The position numbers were made by a program, and so were the translations under genes. This document shows positions 35,595-43,691 of a stretch of 64,000 nt of DNA, in pieces. The DNA comes from Oleiagrimonas soli (lineage in GTDB: Bacteria; Pseudomonadota; Gammaproteobacteria; Xanthomonadales; Rhodanobacteraceae). The stretch's first letter is position 1. Every line of letters begins with the position of its first letter. Below the pieces are notes generated by a model, which had not been told where the DNA came from, did not search any database, and worked only from the letters and a program-made list of their open reading frames with translations. Location of the stretch: contig NZ_KN196470.1 of assembly GCF_000761445.1 (NCBI RefSeq), positions 1,782,823-1,846,822 of the forward strand. Direction: 5' to 3'.

Positions 35595-36521
35595 TCAGTC
35601 CTCGGCCAGGTCGCCCGCGCCTTCCTGCAGCCGATCGACCACGCCGAGAAAACGCTGCAGCACCGGGCCGTTGTCGTCCTTGCGGGTAGCCAGTCCGAGC
35701 ATGAGGAAGGCATCCGGGTCGAGCAGTTCGAGCAGGCGCACATGCGTGAGTTTGACCGCCCGCAGCGACGCTGGCACCAGTGCCGCGCCGATGCCGGCGG
35801 AGACCAGCGCCAGCAGGCCGGTGACCTGCTGCGCCTCCTGCACGATGGCCGGATGGAAGCCGGCGCGTGCGGTCAGCGTCATCAGTGCATCGTAGAGCGT
35901 GGTGCCGTAGCGGCCCGGCTGGGCCACGAACGGCGTGTCGGCCAGTTCGCGCAGGGCGATGCGTTCCTTCTTGGCCAGTGGATGCGCGGACGGCAACGCC
36001 AGCAGCATGCGCTCGCGATCGAGTTCGCGGATCAGCAGGCGATCGCGGCCGCGCAGGCTCTTGGCCGGATGCGCGCGCACGAAGCCGATGTCGATCTGGT
36101 TGGCCAGCAGCGATTCGTACTGTGCGCCGGTGTACATCTCGCTCAGTTCGACCTGCACGGTCGGCGCCACCTGCGCATATTCCAATAGCGTGCGAGGCAG
36201 GGCGGGGTGAAACGCCACCGATACCGGATAGCCCAGCCGCAGACGTCCGCCATAGCCCGCGGCGGCATGGGTGACGGTGACGCGGGCGCTCTCGGCCTGC
36301 GCCAGCAGCTTGCGCGCTTCTTCCAGAAACAGGCGACCGGGCTCGGTCAGTCGTACGCGCCGCTTGGTGCGGTCCAGCAGGCGCACGCCGAGGTCTTCCT
36401 CCAGCGCACGGATCTGCTGGGACAGCGGCGGCTGGGAGATATGCAGGCTCTGGGCGGCGCGCGTGAAACTCAGCGATTCGGCGACCGCCACGAAGTAGCG
36501 CAACTGGCGCAGGTTAAACAT
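35595..36521 (-). CDS. LysR-type transcriptional regulator
   Basis: A 308-residue LysR regulator. The N-terminal winged helix-turn-helix (residues 1-62) shows LRQLRYFVAVAESLSFTRAAQSLHISQPPLSQQIRALEEDLG, and the periplasmic-binding-protein-like effector domain follows (about 90-295). Start has GGAAAA upstream. The N-terminal half most resembles the BenM/CatR group that responds to aromatic or organic acids, but no catabolic gene is divergent to it: the next genes on the other strand are a small membrane protein and a kinase. The regulon is unknown. Confidence 0.9.
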   Translation of the reverse strand: MFNLRQLRYFVAVAESLSFTRAAQSLHISQPPLSQQIRALEEDLGVRLLDRTKRRVRLTEPGRLFLEEARKLLAQAESARVTVTHAAAGYGGRLRLGYPVSVAFHPALPRTLLEYAQVAPTVQVELSEMYTGAQYESLLANQIDIGFVRAHPAKSLRGRDRLLIRELDRERMLLALPSAHPLAKKERIALRELADTPFVAQPGRYGTTLYDALMTLTARAGFHPAIVQEAQQVTGLLALVSAGIGAALVPASLRAVKLTHVRLLELLDPDAFLMLGLATRKDDNGPVLQRFLGVVDRLQEGAGDLAED

Positions 36522-36816
36522 ATAGTTTTTCCATATTTGTTACAGCCGAAAAATATATTTGAATGAAAGTAAGCGCAAGCCTAAGATGCACCCATCTCGC
36601 CGTTCCCCTCCCCCCCTGGACGGCGAGTATCCGCCTCACAAGCGGCGCAACCATATACAGCTTCGGTCCTCCTCCTCCCCCCGATTCGTAGCTGTAGCGC
36701 CAGCCTTGTGGGGCGGTTTTTTTTTGCCTGCGTTGCGGCCACGCGCGCTTCCGGCTGCCGAACGGTCGGTGACGTATGATGCGGTCCCCGAAGCAACGCG
36801 AGCAGTGGCGTCGAAC

Positions 36817-37167
36817 ATGAAAGCATTGGATGGCGTGATCGCCGTGGTCGGCGTGGCTGCGTTGGCTCTGGCCGGCTTGACAGTGTATCGCGCGCGCGAG
36901 GCCAGTCGCGTCGAGCCGCCGATGCCGATGCCCTCGATTCATGCGCCGCCGCCCTCGGCCAGCGACTTCCCCAGCTGCAGCAGCACGACGGACGACATGC
37001 AGCGCTGGCGTTGCGAGGTCGACGTCGCGCGTCGCCAGCATCGCATCCGCTGTTACGGCCAGCGCCTGTACTACGTCACCCACGATGCTTCCGGAACCAC
37101 GGTCTACCGCCCTTGGCCGGCCGCGCTGCAGTGCTGGAACGACAACGCGGCTTCGTCCACGGAATAA
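36817..37167 (+). CDS. Small single-span membrane protein, unknown
   Basis: A 116-residue protein I do not recognise. An N-terminal hydrophobic helix (residues 5-23, GVIAVVGVAALALAGLTVY) is followed by a Pro/Met linker and a mature region containing four cysteines and several aromatics (MQRWRCEVD, HRIRCYGQRLYYV, VYRPWPAALQCW). It is probably anchored to the inner membrane with a disulfide-bonded periplasmic domain. The frame is open upstream to 36559, but that part contains a long T-tract (Phe codons) and looks non-coding. No ribosome site is convincing. Confidence 0.5.
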   Translation: MKALDGVIAVVGVAALALAGLTVYRAREASRVEPPMPMPSIHAPPPSASDFPSCSSTTDDMQRWRCEVDVARRQHRIRCYGQRLYYVTHDASGTTVYRPWPAALQCWNDNAASSTE

Positions 37168-37544
37168 CCTTCGAGCCGTCCTACCGCGCGTCCTGCCGAT
37201 GCGTGATCGCCGTCACACATGAAATCGTTTCCACTGCGCATCATGCAGGCGAATTCGTACGCCTGAGAGCACAGTGATCGACGCGGCCGCATGGGCTTTT
37301 CTGAAGCGGTCTTCCAGCCGGACAGGCGGCAAGACAGGGGACAACGCATGGTGACGACGCTATCGGCTCGCGGGCAGGCCGAGGCACGGTTACGGCCCGT
37401 GAAAACCACATGTATCGGTGCGGAAGAAAGGCTGTACATCCCGCAAGCCTCTGATAGTCTTTGGCTTGTCCGAAGTTCATCGTCGTACGCGAACATTTCG
37501 CCGGCCAGGAAGCCGACGCGCGTAAAGCATACCGGGAAGGTTCG
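37168..37544. other. Intergenic region before the histidine kinase
   Basis: About 377 bp without a supportable gene. It presumably carries the promoter of the kinase/regulator operon. I found no clear inverted repeat or sigma-factor consensus in it. Confidence 0.5.
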
Positions 37545-38795
37545 ATGGCCATGAAGACAAGCAACGAAATGTCGATGCGCCCGGAGGTCGTTCACGGTGG
37601 CGACATCGACCTCAGCGGAGCGACGGCCGTGCTCGATTCGCTGCCCGTGGCCGTGATCGTGCTGGAATCGGACGGCACCCCCTGTTTTGCCAACGGCCCT
37701 GCGCGCCGACTCGCGGGAGTCATTCACAGCGACGTCGAACAAGGGCTGCTGGGATTGATCGCGGCCTCGCCGATGGCCGCCGATCCCGACGGCCCGAAAG
37801 ACTGCGAGGATCGCTTCGACTGCGCGACGGAAGAAGGACGCACGCTCGGCGTGGTGCGCCAGTGGCGAGTGGCCGGCGAGTACGGACACGTCAGCGTCAC
37901 GTTGCGACCCGCCCGCAACGAGGAGCGCGAGGATCGCGCCGGCGCGCTCGAAGGCAAGTCCGCGAGCGAACAGCAGAGCCTGATTCACGCCGAGAAACTG
38001 GCCACGGTCGGACAACTCGCTGCCGGCATGGCTCATGAGATCAACAATCCGATCTGCTACGTGCAGTCGAATCTGGGCACGCTGCGCGACTATCTCAACA
38101 AGCTGTTCGGCATTCTCGAATTGAGCGACCAGTTGGTCCGCGACGGCGAGATGACTCCGCAGCAACGCCTGGAAGCGCTGGACATGCGCAAGCAGGCCGC
38201 CGATTACCAGATGATCGCCGAGGACCTGCCGGCGTTGCTGGAAGAGTCACGCGAAGGCGTCGAGCGCATCCGCCAGATCGTGCAGAACCTGCGCGATTTC
38301 TCGCGTCTGGATCCGACCGAGTCGTTCCGCCTGTTCGACGTGCATCGCGCCATCGAAACCACGCTCGACATCGTGCGCAGTCTGGGCGGGGGACGTATCC
38401 GTTTCGCGACCTATTTCCAGCAGCTTCCGCTGATCGAATGCAATCCGACCGAGCTGAATCAGGTGTTGATGAACATCCTCGTCAACGCCACCCAGGCCGT
38501 CGACGCCGACGGCGCCATCGAGATACACACCGAAGCCAGCGGCGATCATGTGACGCTGCGGATTTCCGACAACGGCAGCGGCATGGACGCAGCCACGCAG
38601 CAGCGCATCTTCGAGCCGTTCTTCACTACCAAAGAAGTGGGGAAGGGCACCGGGCTGGGACTGTCCATCAGCTACGGCATCATCCAGAAGCATGGCGGCC
38701 GGATCGAGGTGGATTCGGTCGTCGGGCAGGGCACGACCTTCATCATCACCCTGCCTTTGCGTCAGGCGAATCACACTGCGGAAGCGAATACATGA
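37545..38795 (+). CDS. PAS-domain sensor histidine kinase (NtrB-like)
   Basis: A 416-residue cytoplasmic histidine kinase. A PAS-like sensor lies at about residues 25-125 (LDSLPVAVIVLESDGTPCFANGPA). The phosphoacceptor His164 sits in GQLAAGMAHEINNPICYVQSN, the HisKA type that NtrB/ZraS-like kinases share; an interrupting helix region (about 180-235) widens the dimerisation domain. The ATPase domain has NPTELNQVLMNILVNA (N box), ISDNGSGMD (G1) and GKGTGLGLSISYGI (G2). There are no transmembrane helices. GGGAAGG precedes the ATG at 37545. The stop overlaps the start of the response regulator by 4 bp, so they form a pair. Confidence 0.9.
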   Translation: MAMKTSNEMSMRPEVVHGGDIDLSGATAVLDSLPVAVIVLESDGTPCFANGPARRLAGVIHSDVEQGLLGLIAASPMAADPDGPKDCEDRFDCATEEGRTLGVVRQWRVAGEYGHVSVTLRPARNEEREDRAGALEGKSASEQQSLIHAEKLATVGQLAAGMAHEINNPICYVQSNLGTLRDYLNKLFGILELSDQLVRDGEMTPQQRLEALDMRKQAADYQMIAEDLPALLEESREGVERIRQIVQNLRDFSRLDPTESFRLFDVHRAIETTLDIVRSLGGGRIRFATYFQQLPLIECNPTELNQVLMNILVNATQAVDADGAIEIHTEASGDHVTLRISDNGSGMDAATQQRIFEPFFTTKEVGKGTGLGLSISYGIIQKHGGRIEVDSVVGQGTTFIITLPLRQANHTAEANT

Positions 38796-39370
38796 ACGAA
38801 CGAATGACTTCCTACAGCCTGCTGGTGCTCGACGACGAGCCACAGATCGTCAAGGCCATGACCCGCGTGCTCGCGCGCATGCCCTCGGAATGGCTGGACG
38901 CCCCCTGCGACGTGCGGGGCTTCAGCGATCCGCACGAAGCCCTGGCCAGCCTGGGCGAACGCAGCTACGACCTGGTGATTTCCGATCTGCGCATGCCGCT
39001 GATGAACGGCATGGAATTCCTGCGCCAGTCACTCGATCTGCAGCCGGACGCGATGCGCATCGTGATCAGCGGTCACGCCGATCTGCCCACGGTGATGGCG
39101 GCGATCAACGACGTGCAGGTGTTCCGCTTCATCGACAAGCCGTGGAACGACACCGAGCTGCAGATGGGCGTGGCGCAGGCGCTGCGCAACTGCATGCTGC
39201 TGCGCGAGAACAAGCGCCTGGCCGACGTGGTGCGCGTGCAGCGCAGCACGATCTCCAAACACGAACAGGCGTTGCGCGATCTGGAAGCCGACAGTCCCGG
39301 CATCACGCACGTGGAACGCGACGAGACGGGCGCCATCTTCCTCGATGAGAGCGAATTCGATCGCGATTGA
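38792..39370 (+). CDS. Response regulator, REC plus C-terminal coiled coil
   Basis: A 192-residue response regulator. Residues 8-130 form the receiver: LLVLDDEPQIV, phosphoacceptor Asp65 in LVISDLRMPLMNGMEF, Ser/Thr switch in IVISGHADLPTV and Lys in RFIDKPWNDTEL. The HADLPTVMAAIN-DKPWND pattern matches receivers attached to HD-GYP or EAL output domains. Here there is no DNA-binding or enzymatic domain, only about 60 residues that look helical (MLLRENKRLADVVRVQ), so output is probably by protein-protein contact. It is the partner of the kinase, with ATGA overlap, and faces the PAS-GGDEF-EAL-REC gene. Confidence 0.9.
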   Translation: MNERMTSYSLLVLDDEPQIVKAMTRVLARMPSEWLDAPCDVRGFSDPHEALASLGERSYDLVISDLRMPLMNGMEFLRQSLDLQPDAMRIVISGHADLPTVMAAINDVQVFRFIDKPWNDTELQMGVAQALRNCMLLRENKRLADVVRVQRSTISKHEQALRDLEADSPGITHVERDETGAIFLDESEFDRD

Positions 39371-39403
39371 ATCCCGCGGGACCGCACCTGTGCGCGTGCA
39401 ACG

Positions 39404-41524
39404 TCAGGACTCCGCTTCCGTCGCGGAATCCTGACGCGCCATGCGCATGGCTTCGTGCAGTGTCTTGCGCAGTTCGTCGTCGTTCCAGGGCTTGGTCAGA
39501 AAGCGATATACCGCGCCGCCGTTGATGGCCTCGGTGACGACGCCGAGATCCGCATAGCCGCTGAGGATCATGCGCACGGTATGCGGATGGGTCTCCTTGA
39601 CCCGCCCCAGAAATTCGGTGCCCTTGCCGTCGGGCATGCGGTGATCGGATACCACCACGTGCACCGGTTGGGTGCCGAGAATCTCGAAAGCATCCTTGAA
39701 TGTCGATGCGGTGAAAATCTTGTAGCCGTCGCGACGCAGCAGGCGGGCGAGCGCTCGCAAAACATTCTGCTCGTCGTCGACCAGCAGGATCGTGCCGCCC
39801 TGATCGTCGCCCATCTCCTCGCGCGGACGCAGTTCCGGTCGACGCAGCATCGCCAGCATGGCGTCCGCCGGCACCGGCACGCTGAAGAAGTTGCCCTGCA
39901 CGAATTCGCAGCCGTTGCGCTCCAGAAAAGCCAGTTGCACCGGCTTTTCCACGCCTTCGGCAACGACGGTGAAGCCGAACTCGTGGGCCAGACCGATCAC
40001 CGCGCGGGAGATGCGCGCGGCGCTGACGTCATCCGGCACGGCGGCCACGAAGGAACGGTCGATCTTCAAGCGATTCACCGGCAGGCGCTGCAGGTGGCCG
40101 AGACTGGACTGCCCGATGCCGAAATCGTCCATCGCCAGCTTCACGCCGATCTTGCGCAACTCGCGCATGACCGCGGTGACGTGTTCGACGTTGGTCATGA
40201 TCACGTCCTCGGCCAGTTCCAGCTCCAAAAGCCGGGCCGGAAGACGCGACTTGTCGAGCGCGCGATTGACGTCCTCGACCAGCTGCTGGCCACGCATCTG
40301 CAGGCCGGAAACGTTGACTGACAGGATGAAATCGCCCACGCCCTGATCCAGCCAGCTACGCGCCTGCGTGCACGCGCGCAGCAGCACCCACTGGCCGAGC
40401 TCGGCAATCATGCCGAAATCTTCGGCCAGGGAGATGAAGCGCTCGGGCATGACCAGACCCAGCTGCGGACTGCGCCAGCGCACCAGCGCTTCCATGCCGA
40501 CGATCTCGCGCTTGCCGGCATCGATCACGGGTTGATAGTGCAGTTCGAGCTCGTCGCGCTCGACCACGTTACGCAGATGCGCGCCGATGCGCAGACGTTC
40601 GTCCAGTTCGTCGCGCTGCTCCTTGCTGAACACGCGGATGCTGTCTCCGCCGTTCTCGCGCTTGGCCTCGCGCGCCGCGACCGAAGCCTGTTGCATCAGC
40701 TCGTGCACGCTGGTGGCGGTGTCCGGAAAACAGGCGACGCCGATACTGGCCGTCAGCCGCAAGCCGATCTCGTCCAGCACGATGGGTTCGCTCAGGGCAT
40801 CCAGCATCCGCTGCGCCAGTTCCCACTGGTCGGTGTCCGAGTTGAGATCAGGCACGGCCAGCACGAATTCGTCGCCGGCCAGGCGGCACACCCGTTCGCG
40901 ACTGCCCGCACACTCGGCCAACCGGTCGGCGATGCAGTGAATCAGACGATCGCCGAAATCGAAGCCGTAGGTCTCGTTGATGACGCCGAAGCGGTCGACA
41001 TTGACGTAGCACATCAGCAGTCGATAGCAGTGATGGATCGCCCGCGCCAATTCGGCGGAAAGATTTTCCTCGTAGACGTGGATACGGGGCAGGTCGGAGA
41101 CTGTGTCGTAGGTCGCCAGATAATTTCGGGATGCCTCGTTGTCGATCTGCTGGCTGACATCCGATGCGATGCACAGCGCATGCGTGGCGATGCCGTCATG
41201 CGACAAGATGATGCGCAACCGCAATTGGCACCAGAACGGAGGATCGGAATCTCTCGTATAGGTGCCTAGCGCTTCGGGAACCGCCACTCGATCGCGGAGA
41301 CCCTGCAGGATTTCCGCGAATGGCGATGCCGAGCCGAATGCCTGTTCCCAGGCCGAACCGCACAGCGCGGAAGCCTCACGGCCGAACAGGGTCGCGGCCG
41401 CGCTGTTGACGTTGACGATCGGAAACATCGGTGCGCGCAACTCGATCAGCAGCAGCGCCGTCGGACTGGAGTTGAAGCAGCGTGCAAACAGATCTTCGTT
41501 CGCCGGACCGGGCCGCTCGCTCAT
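39404..41524 (-). CDS. PAS-GGDEF-EAL protein with C-terminal receiver domain
   Basis: A 706-residue cyclic-di-GMP enzyme. Domains in order: PAS (about 10-125), GGDEF (about 135-300), EAL (about 315-560) and receiver (about 575-706). The GGDEF active site reads AGDEF at 216-220, a variant compatible with either weak cyclase or regulatory GTP binding. The EAL domain looks competent: EALVRW at 345, NVSGLQM, ELAEDVIM, DDFGIGQSSL and LKIDRSF are all present. The receiver has VSDHRMPDGKG and FLTKPWNDDEL. Carrying the receiver at the C-terminus is the less common arrangement. The ATG at 41524 follows GAGG; the 20 residues before it are not conserved-looking. It converges on the response-regulator gene, whose receiver is similar. 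Confidence 0.9.
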   Translation of the reverse strand: MSERPGPANEDLFARCFNSSPTALLLIELRAPMFPIVNVNSAAATLFGREASALCGSAWEQAFGSASPFAEILQGLRDRVAVPEALGTYTRDSDPPFWCQLRLRIILSHDGIATHALCIASDVSQQIDNEASRNYLATYDTVSDLPRIHVYEENLSAELARAIHHCYRLLMCYVNVDRFGVINETYGFDFGDRLIHCIADRLAECAGSRERVCRLAGDEFVLAVPDLNSDTDQWELAQRMLDALSEPIVLDEIGLRLTASIGVACFPDTATSVHELMQQASVAAREAKRENGGDSIRVFSKEQRDELDERLRIGAHLRNVVERDELELHYQPVIDAGKREIVGMEALVRWRSPQLGLVMPERFISLAEDFGMIAELGQWVLLRACTQARSWLDQGVGDFILSVNVSGLQMRGQQLVEDVNRALDKSRLPARLLELELAEDVIMTNVEHVTAVMRELRKIGVKLAMDDFGIGQSSLGHLQRLPVNRLKIDRSFVAAVPDDVSAARISRAVIGLAHEFGFTVVAEGVEKPVQLAFLERNGCEFVQGNFFSVPVPADAMLAMLRRPELRPREEMGDDQGGTILLVDDEQNVLRALARLLRRDGYKIFTASTFKDAFEILGTQPVHVVVSDHRMPDGKGTEFLGRVKETHPHTVRMILSGYADLGVVTEAINGGAVYRFLTKPWNDDELRKTLHEAMRMARQDSATEAES

Positions 41525-41768
41525 GCACACCTCGCTCACTTGGCATGGAACCGGCTGCACGAAGGACGCCATGTGGCGTGCCATGCACCGATTTTTGTTG
41601 CCTGCACGTTAGCGCAATTTCAGGCATCTGCGCATGCCCGGGATCACAAGCTGAATCTCTTGTACGTCTGTGCATTTGCGCATGCCGCGGAGCCGGTGCG
41701 CGCGAGGCGAGAATCCATTCAGCACGCCTCGAGCGACAGCTTCAAGCTGCTTTTCATCAGCAGTCTTG

Positions 41769-41796
41769 ATTGCGCATAATGTATATTATGTTAACT
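41769..41796. other. Chromosomal dif site / attL of the integrated filamentous phage
   Basis: XerC arm ATTGCGCATAA, 6-bp centre TGTATA and XerD arm TTATGTTAACT. Compared with the 28-bp E. coli dif it differs at only three positions, and it matches Xanthomonas dif in the same core. dif is where XerC/XerD resolve chromosome dimers at the replication terminus, and it is the normal insertion site for filamentous phages that lack an integrase. By the geometry of XerC-catalysed insertion, the XerC arm here should be chromosomal and the XerD arm phage-derived. Confidence 0.93.
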
Positions 41797-41818
41797 AGCA
41801 GATTCAAAAAGTTCGAAG

Positions 41819-41835
41819 TTGGCACGAATTTTGCG
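41819..41835 (+). promoter_or_regulatory. Sigma-54-like -24/-12 promoter
   Basis: TTGGCACGAATTTTGCG matches the RpoN consensus TGGCAC-N5-TTGC, with GG and GC separated by exactly 10 bases. It lies about 35 bp before the only rightward gene of the left phage arm (41869) and 23 bp inside attL. The sequence match is direct; activity is inference. Confidence 0.55.
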
Positions 41836-41868
41836 TAGAGACGTCGACGAGAAAGAGAAGTCACCGAC

Positions 41869-42195
41869 ATGGCACGCAGACAGAGAAAGCTAGGATGGCA
41901 CTACAACGCCGAAGAAGAACGATTCACAACCCCAGGCGGTCAGGTAGTGACGCTGTACGACATAGCGCAGCGAATGCAAGACGACCTGAACTGCAAACAC
42001 GACCTGCGTGGACCATGGGAAGGATGGACCATCAGAGGACAGTTTCTGAAAGGTCCAGGCGGAGTAAGGCTGAATCCTGAAACAGCAAGGATGCTCGTAC
42101 TCTGGGTCAAAGAAGCGAGTGGGCGGGAGGAAATCCCTGATAGGTCACCACGTGCACGTGTAGTGCCCTACCCGCCTTTCCGCCTGGTCGGTTGA
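41869..42195 (+). CDS. Phage-borne protein of unknown function, rightward
   Basis: A 108-residue basic protein that I do not recognise. It starts MARRQRKLGWHYNAEEERF and is soluble, with no signal or membrane segment; it contains several Trp and Arg residues and a Pro-rich tail (PRARVVPYPPFRLV). It is the only gene in the left arm transcribed against the phage operon, placed between attL and the end of zot, with its own sigma-54-like promoter. Its codon use and composition follow the phage rather than the host. Position and isolation are those of a cargo or regulatory gene. A purine-rich GAAAGAGAAG precedes the ATG. Confidence 0.7.
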   Translation: MARRQRKLGWHYNAEEERFTTPGGQVVTLYDIAQRMQDDLNCKHDLRGPWEGWTIRGQFLKGPGGVRLNPETARMLVLWVKEASGREEIPDRSPRARVVPYPPFRLVG

Positions 42196-42249
42196 AGCGT
42201 GACCGTCTGAAGAGTGCGTTTAGACGTCTATAACAGAGGCCCGACGGGC

Positions 42250-43368
42250 CTATTTAGCCGTGCTTGAACCGAAAGCGTTCTCAGCGTTCCAGTGACCGTA
42301 TTCGGGCGGCTGGTAGGCGTCGTGAATCTCGTTTGCACCCCAGCCGCGAGGAGGAGCAGGAATGCCTGCCGGAGAAGACTGCACCGAGGAAAAATCAGAA
42401 GAACGATCAGGAGACTGATCGCGCGACCGAGAGGGAGAGTCTTGCTCCGAGGGAGGATCACGATACGGGTTGTAGTTGCCGTGGAGCGCAATGCGGTGAC
42501 ACTGACGGGGAGGAAGATCATAGTCAGTCCCCTGCTCCGTCACACAGGAACATCGCAAAGCATCGTCGTCTTGTAACTCGATGCAGTAGATCTCAGGACT
42601 GGACGAAGGGGATCGACCGTCCCAAGCAGGGGCACTCCAAGGCTTAGAAGCAAGACGCGGAACGAACTGGTGAACGTATTCCTCGGCAGTGAGAGGCTTC
42701 GGACGAGCGCCAGGAGCGTAGACAGCAGCAGAGGGAGCGTCCTGGCCATGCTTAACATCCTTGCTGACACCGTAAAAAACATAACCGAAAAGAATAGCTG
42801 CGATGGCAATGAAGATAATCGCCTTTTTTAACCAAGGCGGAAACTGAATACGCTTGGTATGCATAGTGGCCGATTCATAGCAACTAAAAATCTCTTTCGG
42901 ATAAACCCATACTTTGAAATCAGCACCAGAACGCTTAGTTTCTGGATTCTGATTAATTTCGTTGTAACTAAAAATACGAGCAGAATTATTAGTGAGCGAA
43001 ACAAGATGCTCATGCGTGGGATTAAGTTTACGAATATGCGTATGCAAAAAACCCGGATGCTGAGTCGTCATGTAAAAATCGATACCACGATGACGATGTT
43101 CTTCAAGCTCGGTTAGATGCTTAGGGACAGCGGCTCCCTGCTGGGCACGGAAAACAGCCTGGGCTTCATCGAGAAAGATAACAGACCCGTTGGGACAGTC
43201 CATCCATTTCTTAGGGTCATCAAGATGCTCGATGCCAGGAATAGTTAGACCGTGAATACCATGGTAGAACATCGGGCGATCTGGCTCAGACTTACGAAGC
43301 TGCAACATGTACCAAATCATGCGCAACGTTTTGCCAGCGCCATTAGCGCCCGTAAAAACTTTAATCAT
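42250..43368 (-). CDS. Zonula-occludens-toxin-domain protein (phage assembly ATPase pI)
   Basis: A 372-residue inovirus morphogenesis protein of the Zot/pI family, an inner-membrane ATPase that drives extrusion of the virion. Walker A GANGAGKT is at residues 7-14 and a Walker B-like VIFLDEAQAVF at about 64-74; HRHRGIDFYMTTQHPGFL is a Zot-family motif. One transmembrane helix (about 183-202, AIIFIAIAAILFGYVFYGV) separates the cytoplasmic ATPase from a Pro/Ser-rich periplasmic C-terminus. It is last in the leftward operon and its start overlaps the stop of the pVI-like gene by 4 bp. Confidence 0.93.
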   Translation of the reverse strand: MIKVFTGANGAGKTLRMIWYMLQLRKSEPDRPMFYHGIHGLTIPGIEHLDDPKKWMDCPNGSVIFLDEAQAVFRAQQGAAVPKHLTELEEHRHRGIDFYMTTQHPGFLHTHIRKLNPTHEHLVSLTNNSARIFSYNEINQNPETKRSGADFKVWVYPKEIFSCYESATMHTKRIQFPPWLKKAIIFIAIAAILFGYVFYGVSKDVKHGQDAPSAAVYAPGARPKPLTAEEYVHQFVPRLASKPWSAPAWDGRSPSSSPEIYCIELQDDDALRCSCVTEQGTDYDLPPRQCHRIALHGNYNPYRDPPSEQDSPSRSRDQSPDRSSDFSSVQSSPAGIPAPPRGWGANEIHDAYQPPEYGHWNAENAFGSSTAK

Positions 43369-43691
43369 GAGGTAGAAGCCCTAGCGGCAAGATGGACAGC
43401 ACGCGAGCCATTTTTAACAGCCCAACCGGCGACATAGCCTGAAAGAATCAGAGAAACAGCAGCATCAACATTCAGGTATGAGAGCCACGCAGCGAGATCG
43501 GCAGGAATACCAGCCCAACCGTCAGCAACCCAGTCGGTGAGTGCGTAGTGAAAGGCCGTTTGTGTAGCAAAACCGACGCCAAGCCAAACCAAAGCGCCAG
43601 CGATCCAGCGACCGAGTTTAGTACTCATCATTTTGCCAAGTAAGGCAATGAGAGCCGGTAGAAAACGCTTAATCAGACCCAGCATTATCAA
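43365..43691 (-). CDS. DUF2523-type minor coat protein (pVI-like)
   Basis: A 108-residue, very hydrophobic protein with about three membrane segments (roughly residues 8-20, 28-50 and 78-95) and a positively charged C-terminus. Size, hydrophobicity and position between pIII and pI match the DUF2523/pVI minor coat proteins that cap the virion end and help release from the membrane. It overlaps both neighbours by 4 bp (ATGA type), so it is translationally coupled. Confidence 0.85.
   Translation of the reverse strand: MIMLGLIKRFLPALIALLGKMMSTKLGRWIAGALVWLGVGFATQTAFHYALTDWVADGWAGIPADLAAWLSYLNVDAAVSLILSGYVAGWAVKNGSRAVHLAARASTS

Noticed and set aside
36690-36730. GC stretch followed by nine T residues, as a possible terminator
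   Set aside because: The sequence before the T-tract (gcgccagccttgtggggcgg) pairs poorly, so no convincing hairpin forms.
42237-42251. AGGCCC-GAC-GGGCCT hairpin between the rightward phage gene and zot
   Set aside because: Six-base arms and no T-tract on either strand; it may help end transcripts but cannot be called a terminator.
42250-43368. Reading the Zot gene as a host toxin
   Set aside because: Context, Walker motifs and the single membrane helix show it is the phage assembly ATPase; a toxin role is not supported.
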